Assembly: GCF_901709675.1 (NCBI RefSeq)
Contig: NC_051095.1
Coordinates: 10,305,956-10,369,955, forward strand
Length of the DNA: 64,000 nucleotides
Direction of reading: 5' to 3'
DNA from: Syngnathus acus
Taxonomy: Eukaryota; Chordata; Actinopteri; Syngnathiformes; Syngnathidae
Below are positions 22,601 to 34,739 of the stretch, one piece after another (position 1 is the stretch's first letter; each line of letters begins with the position of its first letter). The position numbers and the translations under genes were made by a program. The notes below the pieces were generated by a model. The model did not search any database and was not told the DNA's origin. It worked only from the letters and a program-made list of their open reading frames with translations.

Positions 22601-24700
22601 CATCTAAGGCAGTCCCGGCTTCATCCAGGCACATCAAAAGCGGTTACGGGTTTGTCCAGCCGCATCCAAGGCGGTCCGGGCTTCGTCCAGGCGCATAAAA
22701 GGCAGAACTGGCTTCATCCAAGCGCATCCAAGGCAGTCCGGCTTCGTCCAGGCACATCCAAGGCGGTCCTGGCTTCGTCCAGGCGCATCCAAGGCGGTCC
22801 GGCGTCATCCAGGCGGGTCCAAGGCGCATCCAAGGAGAATCCAAGGGCCATCCAAGGCGATCCCGGCGTTGTCTAGGCGCATCCAAAGCGGTGCTACTAT
22901 CGTCCAGGCAAATCCAAGGCGCATTGAAGGCGGTCCCGCCGTCGTCCAGGTGCATCCAAGGCGCATCCAAGGCGGTCCCGGGGTCGTCCAGGCGCAACCA
23001 AGGTGGGCCTGATGTCGTCCAGGCACATCCAATGCGGTCCCGGCGCATCCAAGGCAATCCTGGCATCATCCAAGCGCATCCAAGGCGGACGGTCCCGTTG
23101 TCGTCCAGGTGAATCCAAGGCGGTCGTGGCATCGTCCAGGCGCATCCAAGGTGGTCCCGGCTTCGTCCAGCCGCATCCAAGGCGGTCGCGGCATCGTCCA
23201 GGTGCATCCAGGGCAGTCCCGGCGTCGCCCAGGCCCATCCAAGGCGCATCCAAGGCGGTCCCGGCGTCGTCCAGGGCGGCGCCGGCATCATCCAGGCACA
23301 TCCAACGCAGTCCCAGCGTCCAGTCGCATCCAGGGCGGTCCAGGCTTCGTCCAGGAGCATTCAAGTCAGTCCCGGCGTCGTCCAGGCACATCCAAGGCGG
23401 TCCTGGCGTCGTCCAGGCGCATCCAAGGCGGTCCCGGCTTTATCCAGGCACATCAAAGGCGGTTCCGGCTTCGCCCAGCCACATCCAAGGCGGTCCCGGA
23501 ATCCAGGCTTATCCAGGGCGGTCCAGGCTTCATCCAGGGCGGTCCAGGCGCATTCAAGTTGGTCCCAGCGTCTTCCAGGCACATCCAAGGCGGTCCTGGC
23601 GTCATCCAGGCGCATCCAAGGCAGTCCCGGCGTCGTCCAGGTTTCGTCCAGGCGCATCCAAGGCGGTCCCGGCTTCATCCAGGCACATCAAAGGCGGTTC
23701 CGGCTTCGCTCAGCCACATCCAAGGCGGTCCAGGCTTCGTCCAGGCGCATCCAAGGCGGTCCCGGCTTCGCCCAGGCGCATCCAAGGAAGAACTGGCTTC
23801 GTCCAGGCGCATCCAAGGCGGCCCCGGCTTCGTCCAGGCGCATCCAAGGCAGTCCTGGCTTCGTCCAGGCACATCCAAGGCGGTCCCGGCTTCATCCAGG
23901 CACATCAAAGGCGGTTCCGGCTTCGCTCAGCCACATCCAAGGCGGTCCCGGCTTCGTCCAGGCGCATCCAAGGCGGTCCCGGCTTCGTCCAGGCGCATCC
24001 AAGGAAGAACTGGCTTCGTCCAGGCGCATCCAAGGCGGTCCCGGCTTCGTCCAGGCGCATCCAAGGCAGTCCTGGCTTCGTCCAGCCACATCCAAGGCGT
24101 TCCTGGTGTCGTCCAGGCGGGTCCAAGGTGCATCCAAGGCGCATTCAAGGGGCATCCAAGGGGCATCCAAGGCGGTTTCGGCGGCGTCCAGTCGCCTCCA
24201 AGGCGGTCTCGGCGTCATCCAGGCGCATCCAGGGCAGTTCCGGCGTCGTCCAGGCGCATCAAAGGCGGTCCTGGCGTCCTCCAGGTGCATCCAAGAGTGT
24301 CCTGGCTTTGTCCAGATGCATGCAAGGCGGTCCCGGTGTCATCCAGGCGCATCCAAGGTAACTCCAAGGCTGTCCCGGCGTCGTCCAGGTGCATCGAAGT
24401 TGGTCCCGACGTCGTCCAGGCGCAGTCAAGGCGCAGTCAAGGCGCATCCAAGGCGGTCCCGGCGTCGTCCAGGCACATCCAAGGCGGTCCCAGCGTCGTC
24501 CAGGCGCATCCAAGGCGGTCCCGGCGTCGTCCAGGCGCATCTAAAGCGCATACAAGGCAGTCCTGGCGTCGTCCAGGTTTCGTCCAGGTCCATCCAAGGC
24601 GGTCCTGGCTTTGTCCAGGCGCATCCAAGGAAGTCCTGGCTTCGTCCAGGCGCATCCAAGGCAGTCCTGGCTTTGTTCAGGCAGTCCAGATTTTCATGAC
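13627..24700 (+). repeat. 31-bp GC-rich minisatellite array, main block
   Basis: Over 11 kb of the 31-nt unit seen left of Rex3. CATCC landmarks at 24445, 24476 and 24507 give the period exactly. Pure 11-nt CATCCAAGGCG runs occur, with about 12 copies at 17770-17901. Four copies of a 22-nt CATCCAAGGCG/TCGTTCAGGCG pair lie at about 17690-17760. Larger local duplications begin at 16639, 16838 and 17015, at 18201 and 19020, and as steps of about 218 bp between 23672 and 23890. Three units equal 93 nt or 31 codons, so each ORF here repeats every 31 residues. The longest is 554 codons (23109-24773). No start context, splice structure or domain supports coding. Confidence 0.96.
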
Positions 24701-24812
24701 TTCATCAACATGCAGACCAGACAGCCAAGCACTCTGTTCTTCATCCAGGTGCATTCCAGAAAGGCAATCATAGCTTTATCCAGGCGCAAGCCAGGCAGGC
24801 AGTTATAGCTTC

Positions 24813-25570
24813 AAGTCCAGGCGCAGGGCAGGGCAGGGTAGGGGTGGGCAGGGCAGGGCAGGCAGTTTCAAACAGGTGCAGTCACATGACATAGCCGCGA
24901 ACAAAAGACTGATGCTAGTTGTGTTAATCTGTCGATGCTGTTTTCGATAATGTGCAAAGTTTGTGTCAAACTATTGGTGTTATATTGGAGTTATAACGAC
25001 TTCAACATTAATCTAGGTTTGTTAGCATTTGTATAAAGTAAAAGTAAAAAGAAAAGATTTTATGAAAGTATATGACCTTAGTTAAAACATGATCTGTAGT
25101 ATTAAACCAGAAGTATACAACAACATAATATGTTGCAGGGCAGGGCAGGGCAGGGGTGGGCAGGGCAGGGCAGGGGTGGGCAGGGCAGGGCAGTTTTAAC
25201 CAGGTGCAGGCACATGACATAGCCGCGAACAAAAGACTGATGCTAGTTGTGTTAATCTGTTGTTGGCGTTTTCCATAATGTGCAAAGTCTGTGTTCAAAT
25301 ATATTGGAGTTATAATGACTTCAACATTAATCTAGGTTTGTTAGCATTAGTAAAAAGTAAAAGTTAAAAGACAAGATTTTATGAAAGTATATATTGGTAG
25401 TTAAAACATGATCTATAGTATTAAAGCAGAAGTATACAACAACATAACATGTTGCAGGGCAGGGCAGGGCAGGACAGGGGTGGGCAGTTTCAACCAGGTG
25501 CAGGCACATGACATAGCCGCGAACAAAAGACTGATGCTAGTTGTGTTAATCTGTCGATGGTGTTTTCCAT
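24813..25570 (+). repeat. (GGGCA)n G-rich tracts in about 0.31-kb tandem units
   Basis: G-rich tracts at 24825-24862, 25136-25192 and 25457-25488 consist of GGGCA repeats with GGGGTGGGCA variants. Each is followed by the same sequence (CAGGTGCAG, CACATGACATAGCCGCG, AACAAAAGACTGATGC) and then by fragments of the AT-rich family A repeat. Four or more GGG runs spaced by one or two bases satisfy the standard G-quadruplex pattern on the plus strand. This marks the right edge of the GC-rich array. Confidence 0.88.
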
Positions 25571-28500
25571 AATGTGTTAGCATCAAGCTAACCAAGCTTT
25601 GCATTCATCACATTTTCTACACATACTGTGTCAAATCTGTATTGGGTGGTTCGCAGCCACCAAAATAGTTGAGCCACTAAGCTTCAATCAATTTTTAGTA
25701 TACATAATATATGCCTGTGTGTATTGTTATATTTTCTGCCTACAAGTATTGCTGCAACGTTTGTGTTCAAATATTGGTGTTATATTGGAGTTATAACGAC
25801 TGCAACATTGATCTAGGTTTGTTAGCATTGTATGTTAGCATTAAGCTCAGACAAAACTAAAACATCCGGGAGATGCAAAAATACTTGTTGTAAAGTGTGA
25901 CCTTTGTAAATGAGAGATAATGACTTACTTGTTTGCTGTTTTCCTCAAGTATTTAGATCATAATGGCTGACCTAATTTTCGGAATTCCAAATGAACACAC
26001 ATGGAACTCACAGTACACCATTGAAATGAAGGCAAATGCAATTTGCGCAGCCCCCTAAAAAAACAAAGACAAAAGATAGTTTATTTTGTTTGTTTTTTAC
26101 TTCATAAAAACCTACATTAATAGCATAATTGAAAAGAATGTAAAGGATTACAGAAAAACAGTTTGTACATCATGATTTCTTACTTCAGTATGATACAGAG
26201 TTGAGGCACTAAGCTTCAATCAGGTTTTAGTATACGTAATATATGCCCGTGAGTATTGTTATATTTTCTGCCTACAAGTGTTACTGCAAAGTTTGTGTTG
26301 AAAAATTGGTGTTATATTGGAGTTATAACGACTTCAACATTAATCTAGGTTTGTTAGCATTAGTAAAGTAAAAAGAAAAGGTTTTATGAAAGTATATATC
26401 CGTAGTTAAAACATGATCTATAGTATTAAAGCAGAAGTATACAACAACATAATAATATGGAATTAGGATTAACATTACTTCTCTAAAACGCTTAAACCCG
26501 CAAACCCGGCCACAATATGGCAATATTAATATTCCAGCTGGTTATCAACACTTTTGGGCAGTCAAAGACACCAAAATACTGCATGAATATCAACCAATTG
26601 AAAACAAAGCAACAGTGCACATCATATTTTCAAATAGACGAGATAAACACATTTTCCACGAGACATACCTTTAAATGTTTCCATATGTAGGGGCAAGTCT
26701 ATAAACAGTTCTAACAGTATACACCATTTCCATACATTTGTAAAACGGTTTAGAAAAGAATGGTGACGTATGGTAGGCTAAGCTACGAGCTAAAGCTACA
26801 TCGAAATGGCCCGAATGCTAGGTTAGCGCTAAGCTACGCGCGAACTAGAACTATTACCACAATACTACCAATATTAGTACAACAACAGTTTATCGTTTCA
26901 TTTAATAAAATTGTTTATTATTACATTCTCCATATTATTATGAGTGTTGGTTGTCGTTAACTCATAATACAGTAATCCCTCGTTTATCGCGGATAATTGG
27001 TTCCAAAAACCACCCGCGATAAGTGAAATCCGCAATGTACGGTCACCCTCTCATCTGTATATTTTTTGTTTGTCAAAAAATGTATATGAAACCATTTAAG
27101 TGCATATTTTATGATTAGAACCTTAAATAATTGTTTCAAATATGCAAATAATACATCAATAGTAAAAATAACATACAGAACATTTTGTATAAATATTGAA
27201 AATACAAATATTATACGTGTGTGCGTGTAACATGTTAACGAGAACTACTAGGCAGGCTAACGAGTTAGCGGAAAGATGCTAATTCGCGATCGTGCTAACA
27301 CGAGTGATAATGACTTACTTGTTTGCTGTTCTCCTCAAGTATTCAGATCATAATGGCTGACGGAATTTTCAAAACTCCAAATGAACACACATGGAACTTA
27401 GAGTACACCATTGAAATGAAGGCAAAAGCAATTTGCGCAGGCCCCTAAAAAAAACAAAGACAAAAGATAGTTTATTTTGTTTGTTTTTACTTCATAAAAA
27501 CCTACAGTAATAGCATAATTGAAAAGAATGTAAAGAATTACAGAAAAACAGTTTGTACATCATGATTTCATGCTTCAATATGATACAAGGAGTTGAGCCA
27601 CTAAGCTTCAATCAGTTTTTAATATAAATAATATATGCCCGTGAGTATTGTTATATTTTCTGCTTACAAGTGTTGCGCAAAGTTTGTGTTCAAATATTGG
27701 TGTTATATTGGAGTTATAACGACTGCAACATTGATCTAGGTTTCTTAGCATAGTATGTTAGCATTAATCTCAGACAAAACTAAAACATCCGGGAGATGCT
27801 AAAATACTTGTCGTAAAGTGTTACCTTTGTAAATGAGTGATAATGACTTACTTGTTTGCTGTTCTCCTCAAGTATTCAGATCATAATGGCTGACGTAATT
27901 TTCGGAACTCCAAATGAACACGCATGGAACTTACAGTACACCATTAAAATGAAGGCAAATGCAATTTGCGCAGCTCCCTAAAAAGAACAAAGACAAAATA
28001 TGAATGGTTTATTTTGTTTGTTTTATACTTCATAAAAACCTACAGTAATCAAATAATTGAAAAGAATGTAAAGAATTACAGAAAACCAGTTTGTACATCA
28101 TGATTTCATGCTTCAGTATGATACATAGAGTTGAGCCACTAAGCTTCAATCAGTTTTTAGTATACATAATATATGCCCGTGAGTATTGTTATATTTTCTG
28201 CCTACAAGTGTTAATGCAAAGTTTGTGTTCAAAAATTGGTGTTATATTGGAGTTATAATGACTTCAACATGAATCTAGGTTTGTTAGCATTAGTAAAAAG
28301 TAAAAGTAAAAAGAAAAGGTTTTATGAAAGTATATATCCGTAGTTAAAACATGATCTATAGTATTAAAGCAGAAGTATACAACAACATAACGTGAAATTA
28401 GGATTAATATTACTTCTCTAAAACGCTTAAACCATCAAACTCGGCCACAATATGGCAATATTAATATTCCAGCTGGTTATCAACACTTTTGGGCAGTCGA

Positions 28501-30050
28501 AGATACCAAAATACTGTATGAATATCAACCAATTGAAAACAAAGCAACAGTGCACATCATATTTTCAAATAGACGAGATAAACACATTGTTCACGAGACA
28601 TAGTACCTTTAAATGTTTCCACATGTAGGGGCAAGTCTATAAACAGTTCTAACACTGCACACCATTTCCATACATTTGTAAAGCGGTTTAGAAAAGAATC
28701 GTGAAGTATGGTAGGCTAAGCTACGAGCTAAAGCTACGTCGTGTTGCCCCGAATGCTAGGTTAGCACTAAGCTACGCGCGAACGAGAACTATTACTACAA
28801 TACTACCAATATTAGTACAATAGTTTATCGTTTCATTTAATAAAGTTGTTTATTATTACATTCTCCATATTATTACGGGTGTTGGTAGTAGTTAACTTAT
28901 AACTTACTATATTCTTACCTAATGCGTTTCAACGCTATTCGAAATGGAGACAGCCGGCATTTGATTACGCACACACCTGCGGCAGCACGAGCGAACCAAC
29001 CTCGTATTCACGGTTAATTACTGATTAAAATGAACTACATGAATAAAACGAACACGATTTAAAAAAAAAAAAAAGGATGAGCAAAGTATATTTTCGTAAT
29101 TAAAACGAGCTGTAGCATTAATGCAGAAAGATACAACAACCTAATAATGTGAAATTATGATTAATATTTCTTCTCTAAGACGCTGAAACCCTCAAACTCG
29201 GCCACAATATGGCAATATAAATATTCCAGCTGGTTATCAACACTTTTGGGCAGTCAAAGGCACCGAAATACAGTATGAAAATCAACTACTTCAAAACGAG
29301 GCAACACTATTTTCAAATTGACGAGATAAACAAATTTTTCACGAGCGATACCTTTAAATTTTACCATATGTAGGAGCAAGCCTATAAACAGTTCTAAGAG
29401 TACTCACCATTTCCATATATTTGTAAAGCGGTTTCGAAATAAAATCGTGAAGTATGGTGGGCTAGGCTACAAGCTACATCGTGTTACTCCAAAAGCTAAA
29501 TTAGCGCTAAACTACGCGCGAACGAGAACAATTACTATAATACGTCCAATATTAGTATGACAATAGTTCATCGTATCTTTTAATAAAGTTGTTTATTATT
29601 ACATTCTCCATATTATTGCGAGTATTGGTAGTAGTTAACTTATAATACATCGTTCTTACCTCGTGCGTTTCAACGCGATTCGAAATGGAGACAGCCGGCA
29701 TTTGATTACACGCCTGAGCAGCACTAGAAGCTAAGCTACGTTAGCGCTAAGCTACGCGCGAACGAGAACAATTACTACAATACTACCAATATTAGTATGA
29801 CAATAGTTTATCGTATCATATAATAAAGTTGTTTATTACATTCTCCATATTATTGCGAGTGTTGGTAGTAGTTAACTACATCGTTCTTACCTCATGCGTT
29901 TCAACGCTTTTTGAAATGGAGACAGCCGGCATTTGATTACACACCTGCGCAGCACTAGAGAACTAACCTCGTATTCACGTTTAATTACTGATTAAAATTA
30001 ACTATATGAATAAAACGAACACTGATTAAATAAAGGCATCAAATAAAATA
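25571..30050 (+). repeat. AT-rich 0.54-kb family A and longer B units, about 1.9-kb higher-order repeat
   Basis: Family A units lie at 25668-26202 and 27592-28130, with a partial at 27298-27591. Family B units, marked by TACTTCTCTAAAACGCTTAAAC, CATATTATT and GGAGACAGCCGGCATTTGAT, lie at about 26203-26960 and 28131-29060. Shortened B pieces lie at about 29061-29735 and 29736-30030. A followed by B repeats at about 1.93 kb (landmarks 25702 and 27630; 26460 and 28393). GCTAAGCTACG-type motifs recur. No coding sequence is visible. The Tigger-like MITE at 26970-27165 sits inside the first B unit only and so helps date the duplication. Confidence 0.85.
26970..27165 (+). mobile_element. Tigger/pogo-like MITE, copy 2
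   Basis: Begins CAGTAATCCCTCGTTTATCG and matches the reverse complement of 1270-1464 for nearly its full length, including a GGTTCCAAAAACCACCC core. It lies within the A/B repeat region but is absent from the matching place in the second B unit, so it inserted after that duplication or was lost from the other copy. Confidence 0.55.
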
Positions 30051-30055
30051 CTGCT

Positions 30056-30109
30056 AAATATATATATATACACACACACCGGATTCGGTTGAAGTTGGGA
30101 AATGTATAT

Positions 30110-30153
<44 letters not shown>

Positions 30154-30154
30154 G
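30056..30154 (+). repeat. (TA)n/(CA)n microsatellites
   Basis: A TA tract followed by CA at 30058-30080, and a second TA tract running into about 13 CA dinucleotides at 30110-30154. This is ordinary fish dinucleotide microsatellite sequence. Confidence 0.95.
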
Positions 30155-31277
30155 AAATGAGTGGAGGGGTGGTACTGCCACCTTATGGTAATAGGAGGAA
30201 TGACAGTTTCATGTTTTTTTTTTTTATTCCGCTCGACAGTGCAGGCCCGCCATATATAATGCATTATAAGACCGAAGCTGTGGGCCGAATGAAATCAGAC
30301 CAGGGGCCGGATTTGGCCCACGGGCCGGATTTTAGGAGTTTGCCACTAGTTGAATTTTTGATTTGAGATAGTCATCTTATGCAGGTCTAGCTGTCAAGCG
30401 ATATGCCCTAGCCTGTATTTAGGTCTTGATTTGAGAAATTCAACTGCCCTCTTTGCTTAAATTCACAATGCGCACTTATTTTGGATTCTTCCACAGGTTC
30501 TGTGCAACGTATGAAAGCTTGCTTTCCTCTGGGTCTTAATGATTCAAGCACAAGTTTGTGCATAATGCATTTAATCATTTGGTTTTTGAAGCGGTTAACC
30601 ATTTGGCAGACTGCAGTTTTGCATTCGTTAGTTTTGATAGGATAGTTTTAAATCCAGATCAACAATTAAAGTAGTTTTATCCGGAGCACGCTCCTGAATT
30701 CTGATGAAAACTGTATTTACATGGTTAAACTTCAAGGACTTTACAGTAAGGACTTATTTTATAATGTACTAATGGAACATAGTCTAAATTGCCCCATTAT
30801 TTAACAGATTACCTTTTCCGAATTAACCAAGATGAACGATTCCTGGAGTTTGAACCTCTCCTCTGCTGTCGCTTTGTGGTCTTTCAGAACACCACGCGTT
30901 AGTAAACCGAGCAAGCTTTAAGTGTGAATTTTTTTTACGAGCTCTTGACAGTCCTGAGAGATGACCTGACAGCATTAACAGTCACCCAAATTGACGCAGA
31001 CAACTCCATGACTGACAAACACGTTTAATGTGTAAAACTGAACTGCTTTAACACAACTAGGTGGACTTGTAGAAAACAATCCCAGCAATTACAACTGCTT
31101 GGGCATAAAACCAGCTTTTAATTATTTACACAGTCTGATTTTAAAACCATATTAAAACACTATGAACGTCAGTAATTGATTATTAAAAAAAAAAAAAAGT
31201 ACTTTAGGAACAGGCCACAAGGAAAAAGATAAGTGACAGAAAGTAAGTCAAAAACGGGTGGGTGGGGGAGCCGGAGT
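30155..31277. other. Intergenic sequence with a possible decayed hAT end
   Basis: Between 30240 and 30350 the GGGCCGGATTTGGCCC and GGGCCGGATTTTAGGAG pieces resemble the GC-rich subterminal part of common hAT MITEs, but no second end was found. The rest holds only short ORFs. The left part of the ccna2 3' UTR should fall just below 31278; no clear AATAAA was found on the minus strand. Confidence 0.35.
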
Positions 31278-34200
31278 TCAATCAAACTGCAGAGTAGCCA
31301 GAGGTTCAATGATTGAAACTTCATGATGCCTAAAAAGAAATCATTTTTTAGAGTCTTTTCAATTATGAAATTTAAAATCACATTTGTGGCACTAATTCTT
31401 ACTTGGAAGTCTTGTACTTCTCCCTAATGGACTGCTGAGCATGTTGAGGTGCATTCAAGTACATCTGGTGAAGATCATCCACACATGGCCTCAGGTTCTC
31501 CAGAGTATAGCCCGTCTTCTCCACCAGGGACTTGGGCTTCAACAAAAATCAGTTACATGGCAATGCGCTACAGCCCAAAGGTTCACGTGAAATCTAAAAC
31601 ATACCCATGATGCACCAGCGATTGTGTTGTTGGCCAGGATGTAGGCAGCAGCAGCAGTCTGAGAAGGCAGGTACTTCAGGAAGGGGTCAGAATCCACTAG
31701 GCTGAGCTCCCCAAGATACTGTTGACAAAAGTTGTTTTTTTTTTTTAATACATGTTGAATCCAAAACCGTTCACCGCCATGCAACACAACTACAGCACTT
31801 GTTTGAGAACTCCGAGAAGTGTTGATTACCTTATTTCCAGCTCTTCCTTTAGCAAGACAAACCCCATCCACAGCAAGCAATTGCCATTTCAATACTTTGA
31901 ACAGTCATCCATTTCCACTCTTTTTTTTTTTAATCCAGTATCCAACTCAAGGCATGAGGTCCAGATACAGACCATGACATTTTATGTGGCACGCTAACAT
32001 CAAGGCATATGAGAGTCACCTTTCTTTACTTTCCACAGCAAGCATTTGCTGCCAATCCCTCATTTAAAATAAAATGAAAAACAGTTAACTGAACAAACAT
32101 CAGTTGCACTAAGGCAAGTCCCACAAGTTTAGAGTCATGACACTGAGGCAACTATCAAATCTTTCAGAACCTATTACACTACGCAGTCTGCTAAAAATAA
32201 GTTTGAGATTTATTAAGCCAACAAACAATAAGGTAAATGCAGCACGTGATATGCAGGCAGTCCTGTTGACTTTGGGTTGTCCCTTACCTTGTGCACTGTT
32301 ATATCTGACTGAGCACCAGCGAGTGGTGTTGCCGCTAGCTCGGGTTAGTCAGTCTGCTTCAAGTGTGACCGTACGGTTTGGCAGATAGTTTGTTTGAAAG
32401 AGACTACCACAAGTTTCTGTTCTTGCCAATTATTCGCTGCAGCAGTTGCTGTGTTCATCCTTGACTATGTGGTGCGTCATTCCTGTTTAGCAGCATCAAA
32501 CTTTGCGCATCTCTGGCTTCTACAGAGTTTTCCTTGCCAGCATGTCCAACTTAGTATTTCTACATCAAATTGCGCATGTGCAACAAGACATTGACTCGTC
32601 AACCGTGTAAAGCTGAGATTTTCCTTTGACCTTTCGTCATCAAAAATTTCAAGTTACTGTCTAGGGGCCATTTATTTCTCACCATGGAGAGGCTCTCCAC
32701 CTGCTTGTTGGCAGGGTGGTGCAGCAAGTACTGGGTGAGGAACTGGTTGATGGTGGGTGCCGCCAGATCAAAGGAGAGCACTTTGAGCACCAGCTGCTCC
32801 ATCCTCAGCACCTGCTTCTTAGTGTAGGTGTCATCTGTGATGTAGACGAACTCCGACACCTCCGGAGGGTAAATCTCCTCGAATTTGCTGCAGGCGTTTG
32901 TGGGTGTAAAGCAACATTACGGGGCGGCGATGGCGACTGAGAGTGTTGAAAGTCAACTTACGAGGCTAGCAGCATTGCGGCGGTGCCCACCAGCTGCAAC
33001 TTGCCACGTAGCACCGACATGGACGATAGGAAGCGGTCGATGTAATTGACGGCCAGGTAGAGCGTCTCGTTCTGGAGCTTGTACTCTTCACCCACCTCGA
33101 CCAGCCAGTCCACTAGGATGGCACGCATGCTGTTGGTGATATCGGGCTGCTTTTTCATGTAGCCCGACCGGGGTCGGCATTTCACCTGCAGGATAATTCA
33201 GCCACATTTAAAATGTGTGGCTCCCAAACCTTTGGGCAATTTACTCATTGTATGATTCAGAACTAATTCTGTTGAAAGGATAATTGTTCTGCCCATCACT
33301 GCCAGATATTAACATTATAGCATGCCATACGATGTCTCACCTCCATTTCCCGCAAGTATGCGTGAATCTCTGCAGCGTATTCGGGCACCTCTCGGACACT
33401 GACAGTCTTCTCCTCGCCCTCGACCACAGACATGTCCATGGGAGAGTCTTCGGAAAAATGGAGTCATTAGTTCATATCAGGTTTATTTAAAAAAAGGGGG
33501 AAAACCTCAACACTTGCAGTCAAGTCACTAACCAAAACTGATGTCCATAGCTGGTGGTGGGATGTCAAGTGCAGCCAGAGGTTGGCGCAGACTGGCGACT
33601 GCATGGTCAATCTTGAGTGGCGAGTCTTCTGCGAGCACCTCAACCTTTGCGGCGGCACCATCGCACGGCTTCTTGACAGGGTCTTGGGAGGGTTGGTCTA
33701 CATGGATTTGGAAAGGAGGTGGCTTGGAGACTTTGTTGATTTCTTCGTTTTTACATGACTGCTGCTTTGGGGATTCCTGTAAGCACAATACAGTACAAGT
33801 ACAGGGCTATTAATGACTTGGCCTATACAGTTAGGCATTGAAAAAAATGTAGAATGAGCTAAAGCTCCCAAAACAAGTCTAACATTTCTTAATAACCTCA
33901 TTGGGGAACTCCATGCAAATAGATGCAAGTAGGTTTAAAATCAGAAGATGATCCTTTAACCATTTAAGGACAATTAGCAGCTAATCGTGCTATTTAAATG
34001 TGTGAAATAGCTCTCAATGTTGCACAAAGCTAAACATACTAATTTGATTTGCTATGCGGTTCAGATCATGTCATCTACAGACTTATGATTGAAAGAGGGG
34101 AGGGTTAGGGTTAAGATTTATAACCTACTTTAAGACGGGTTATTTTTTTTGTTTAATAAATAAAAAAACAGTCATACTTAAAGCACACTTGTTAAGTTTG

Positions 34201-34696
34201 TTTTTAAAGTCGCAGGCTGCAAAGCGAATTTGTAAAGAATGGAAGTTAGAAAATGGCGGACTAAAGGGCCAAGGTTACTACCACGGGGCAATACATTGAC
34301 ACGCTTTGAAAAGGCACCATGCTAGAGTTAAACAGTCATTAATTTAATGATTTCATCTGTGTAACTGACAGTCGACTTTTTTTTTTTTTTTTTTTTTTTT
34401 TAATGGGTTAAATACAACATATCTAACTTAGCATACGAGCTAACTAGCTGGTAAAAGGACCTACAGGCGGGTAGAGCTGCTGACCTGACCTGCTTATGAG
34501 CGCGCTGGTTGTGGGGTTTGCTCCTCTGGTTGTTCTGCAAGGCGCCCAGCACGGTCCTGGTGGCCGCGGGCTTGGGCGGTATGTTCTCCTGGTTTTCCGA
34601 GGCGGCTCCCCGGGGCTTCAGCGAGCCTCGCAGTCTTGCCAGCATGTTTTCTTGGTTGTGGATGTCGCTCGTTTGGCTACGGTTTGCGCCCGACAT
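31278..34696 (-). CDS. ccna2: Cyclin A2, 8 coding exons, 428 aa
   Basis: Cyclin A2 is the nuclear partner of CDK2 in S phase and CDK1 in G2. Coding exons (minus) are 34696-34490, 33776-33533, 33447-33341, 33185-32962, 32887-32683, 31718-31605, 31536-31403 and 31329-31278. All have GT-AG borders and total 1287 nt; human CCNA2 is 432 aa. The N-terminal part carries RTVLGALQN (residues 47-55), which fits the R-x-x-L-x-x-x-x-N destruction box. The cyclin box holds the MRAIL docking patch (206-210), [12 protein letters not shown] and a [10 protein letters not shown] stretch. The second cyclin fold follows in exons 5-8. The C-terminus ([16 protein letters not shown]) differs somewhat from human. 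The gene is intact, transcribed away from the unidentified exon at 36.5 kb. The last splice (31403 to 31329) was chosen because it restores the family C-terminus; reading through gives a stop one codon later. Confidence 0.96.
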
Positions 34697-34739
34697 GCTT
34701 CGAGTTGGCCTCTATTGCACCCCTCAAATTAACAGTTGA

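Noticed and set aside
3142-24700. CRISPR-like array (regular short repeats)
   Set aside because: There are no unique spacers between constant repeats, units are head-to-tail, and this is an animal genome.
23109-24773. 554-codon ORF as a possible repeat protein gene
   Set aside because: It is one of six overlapping open frames produced by a stop-free 31-nt unit. It has no domain, no splice logic and no conserved frame.
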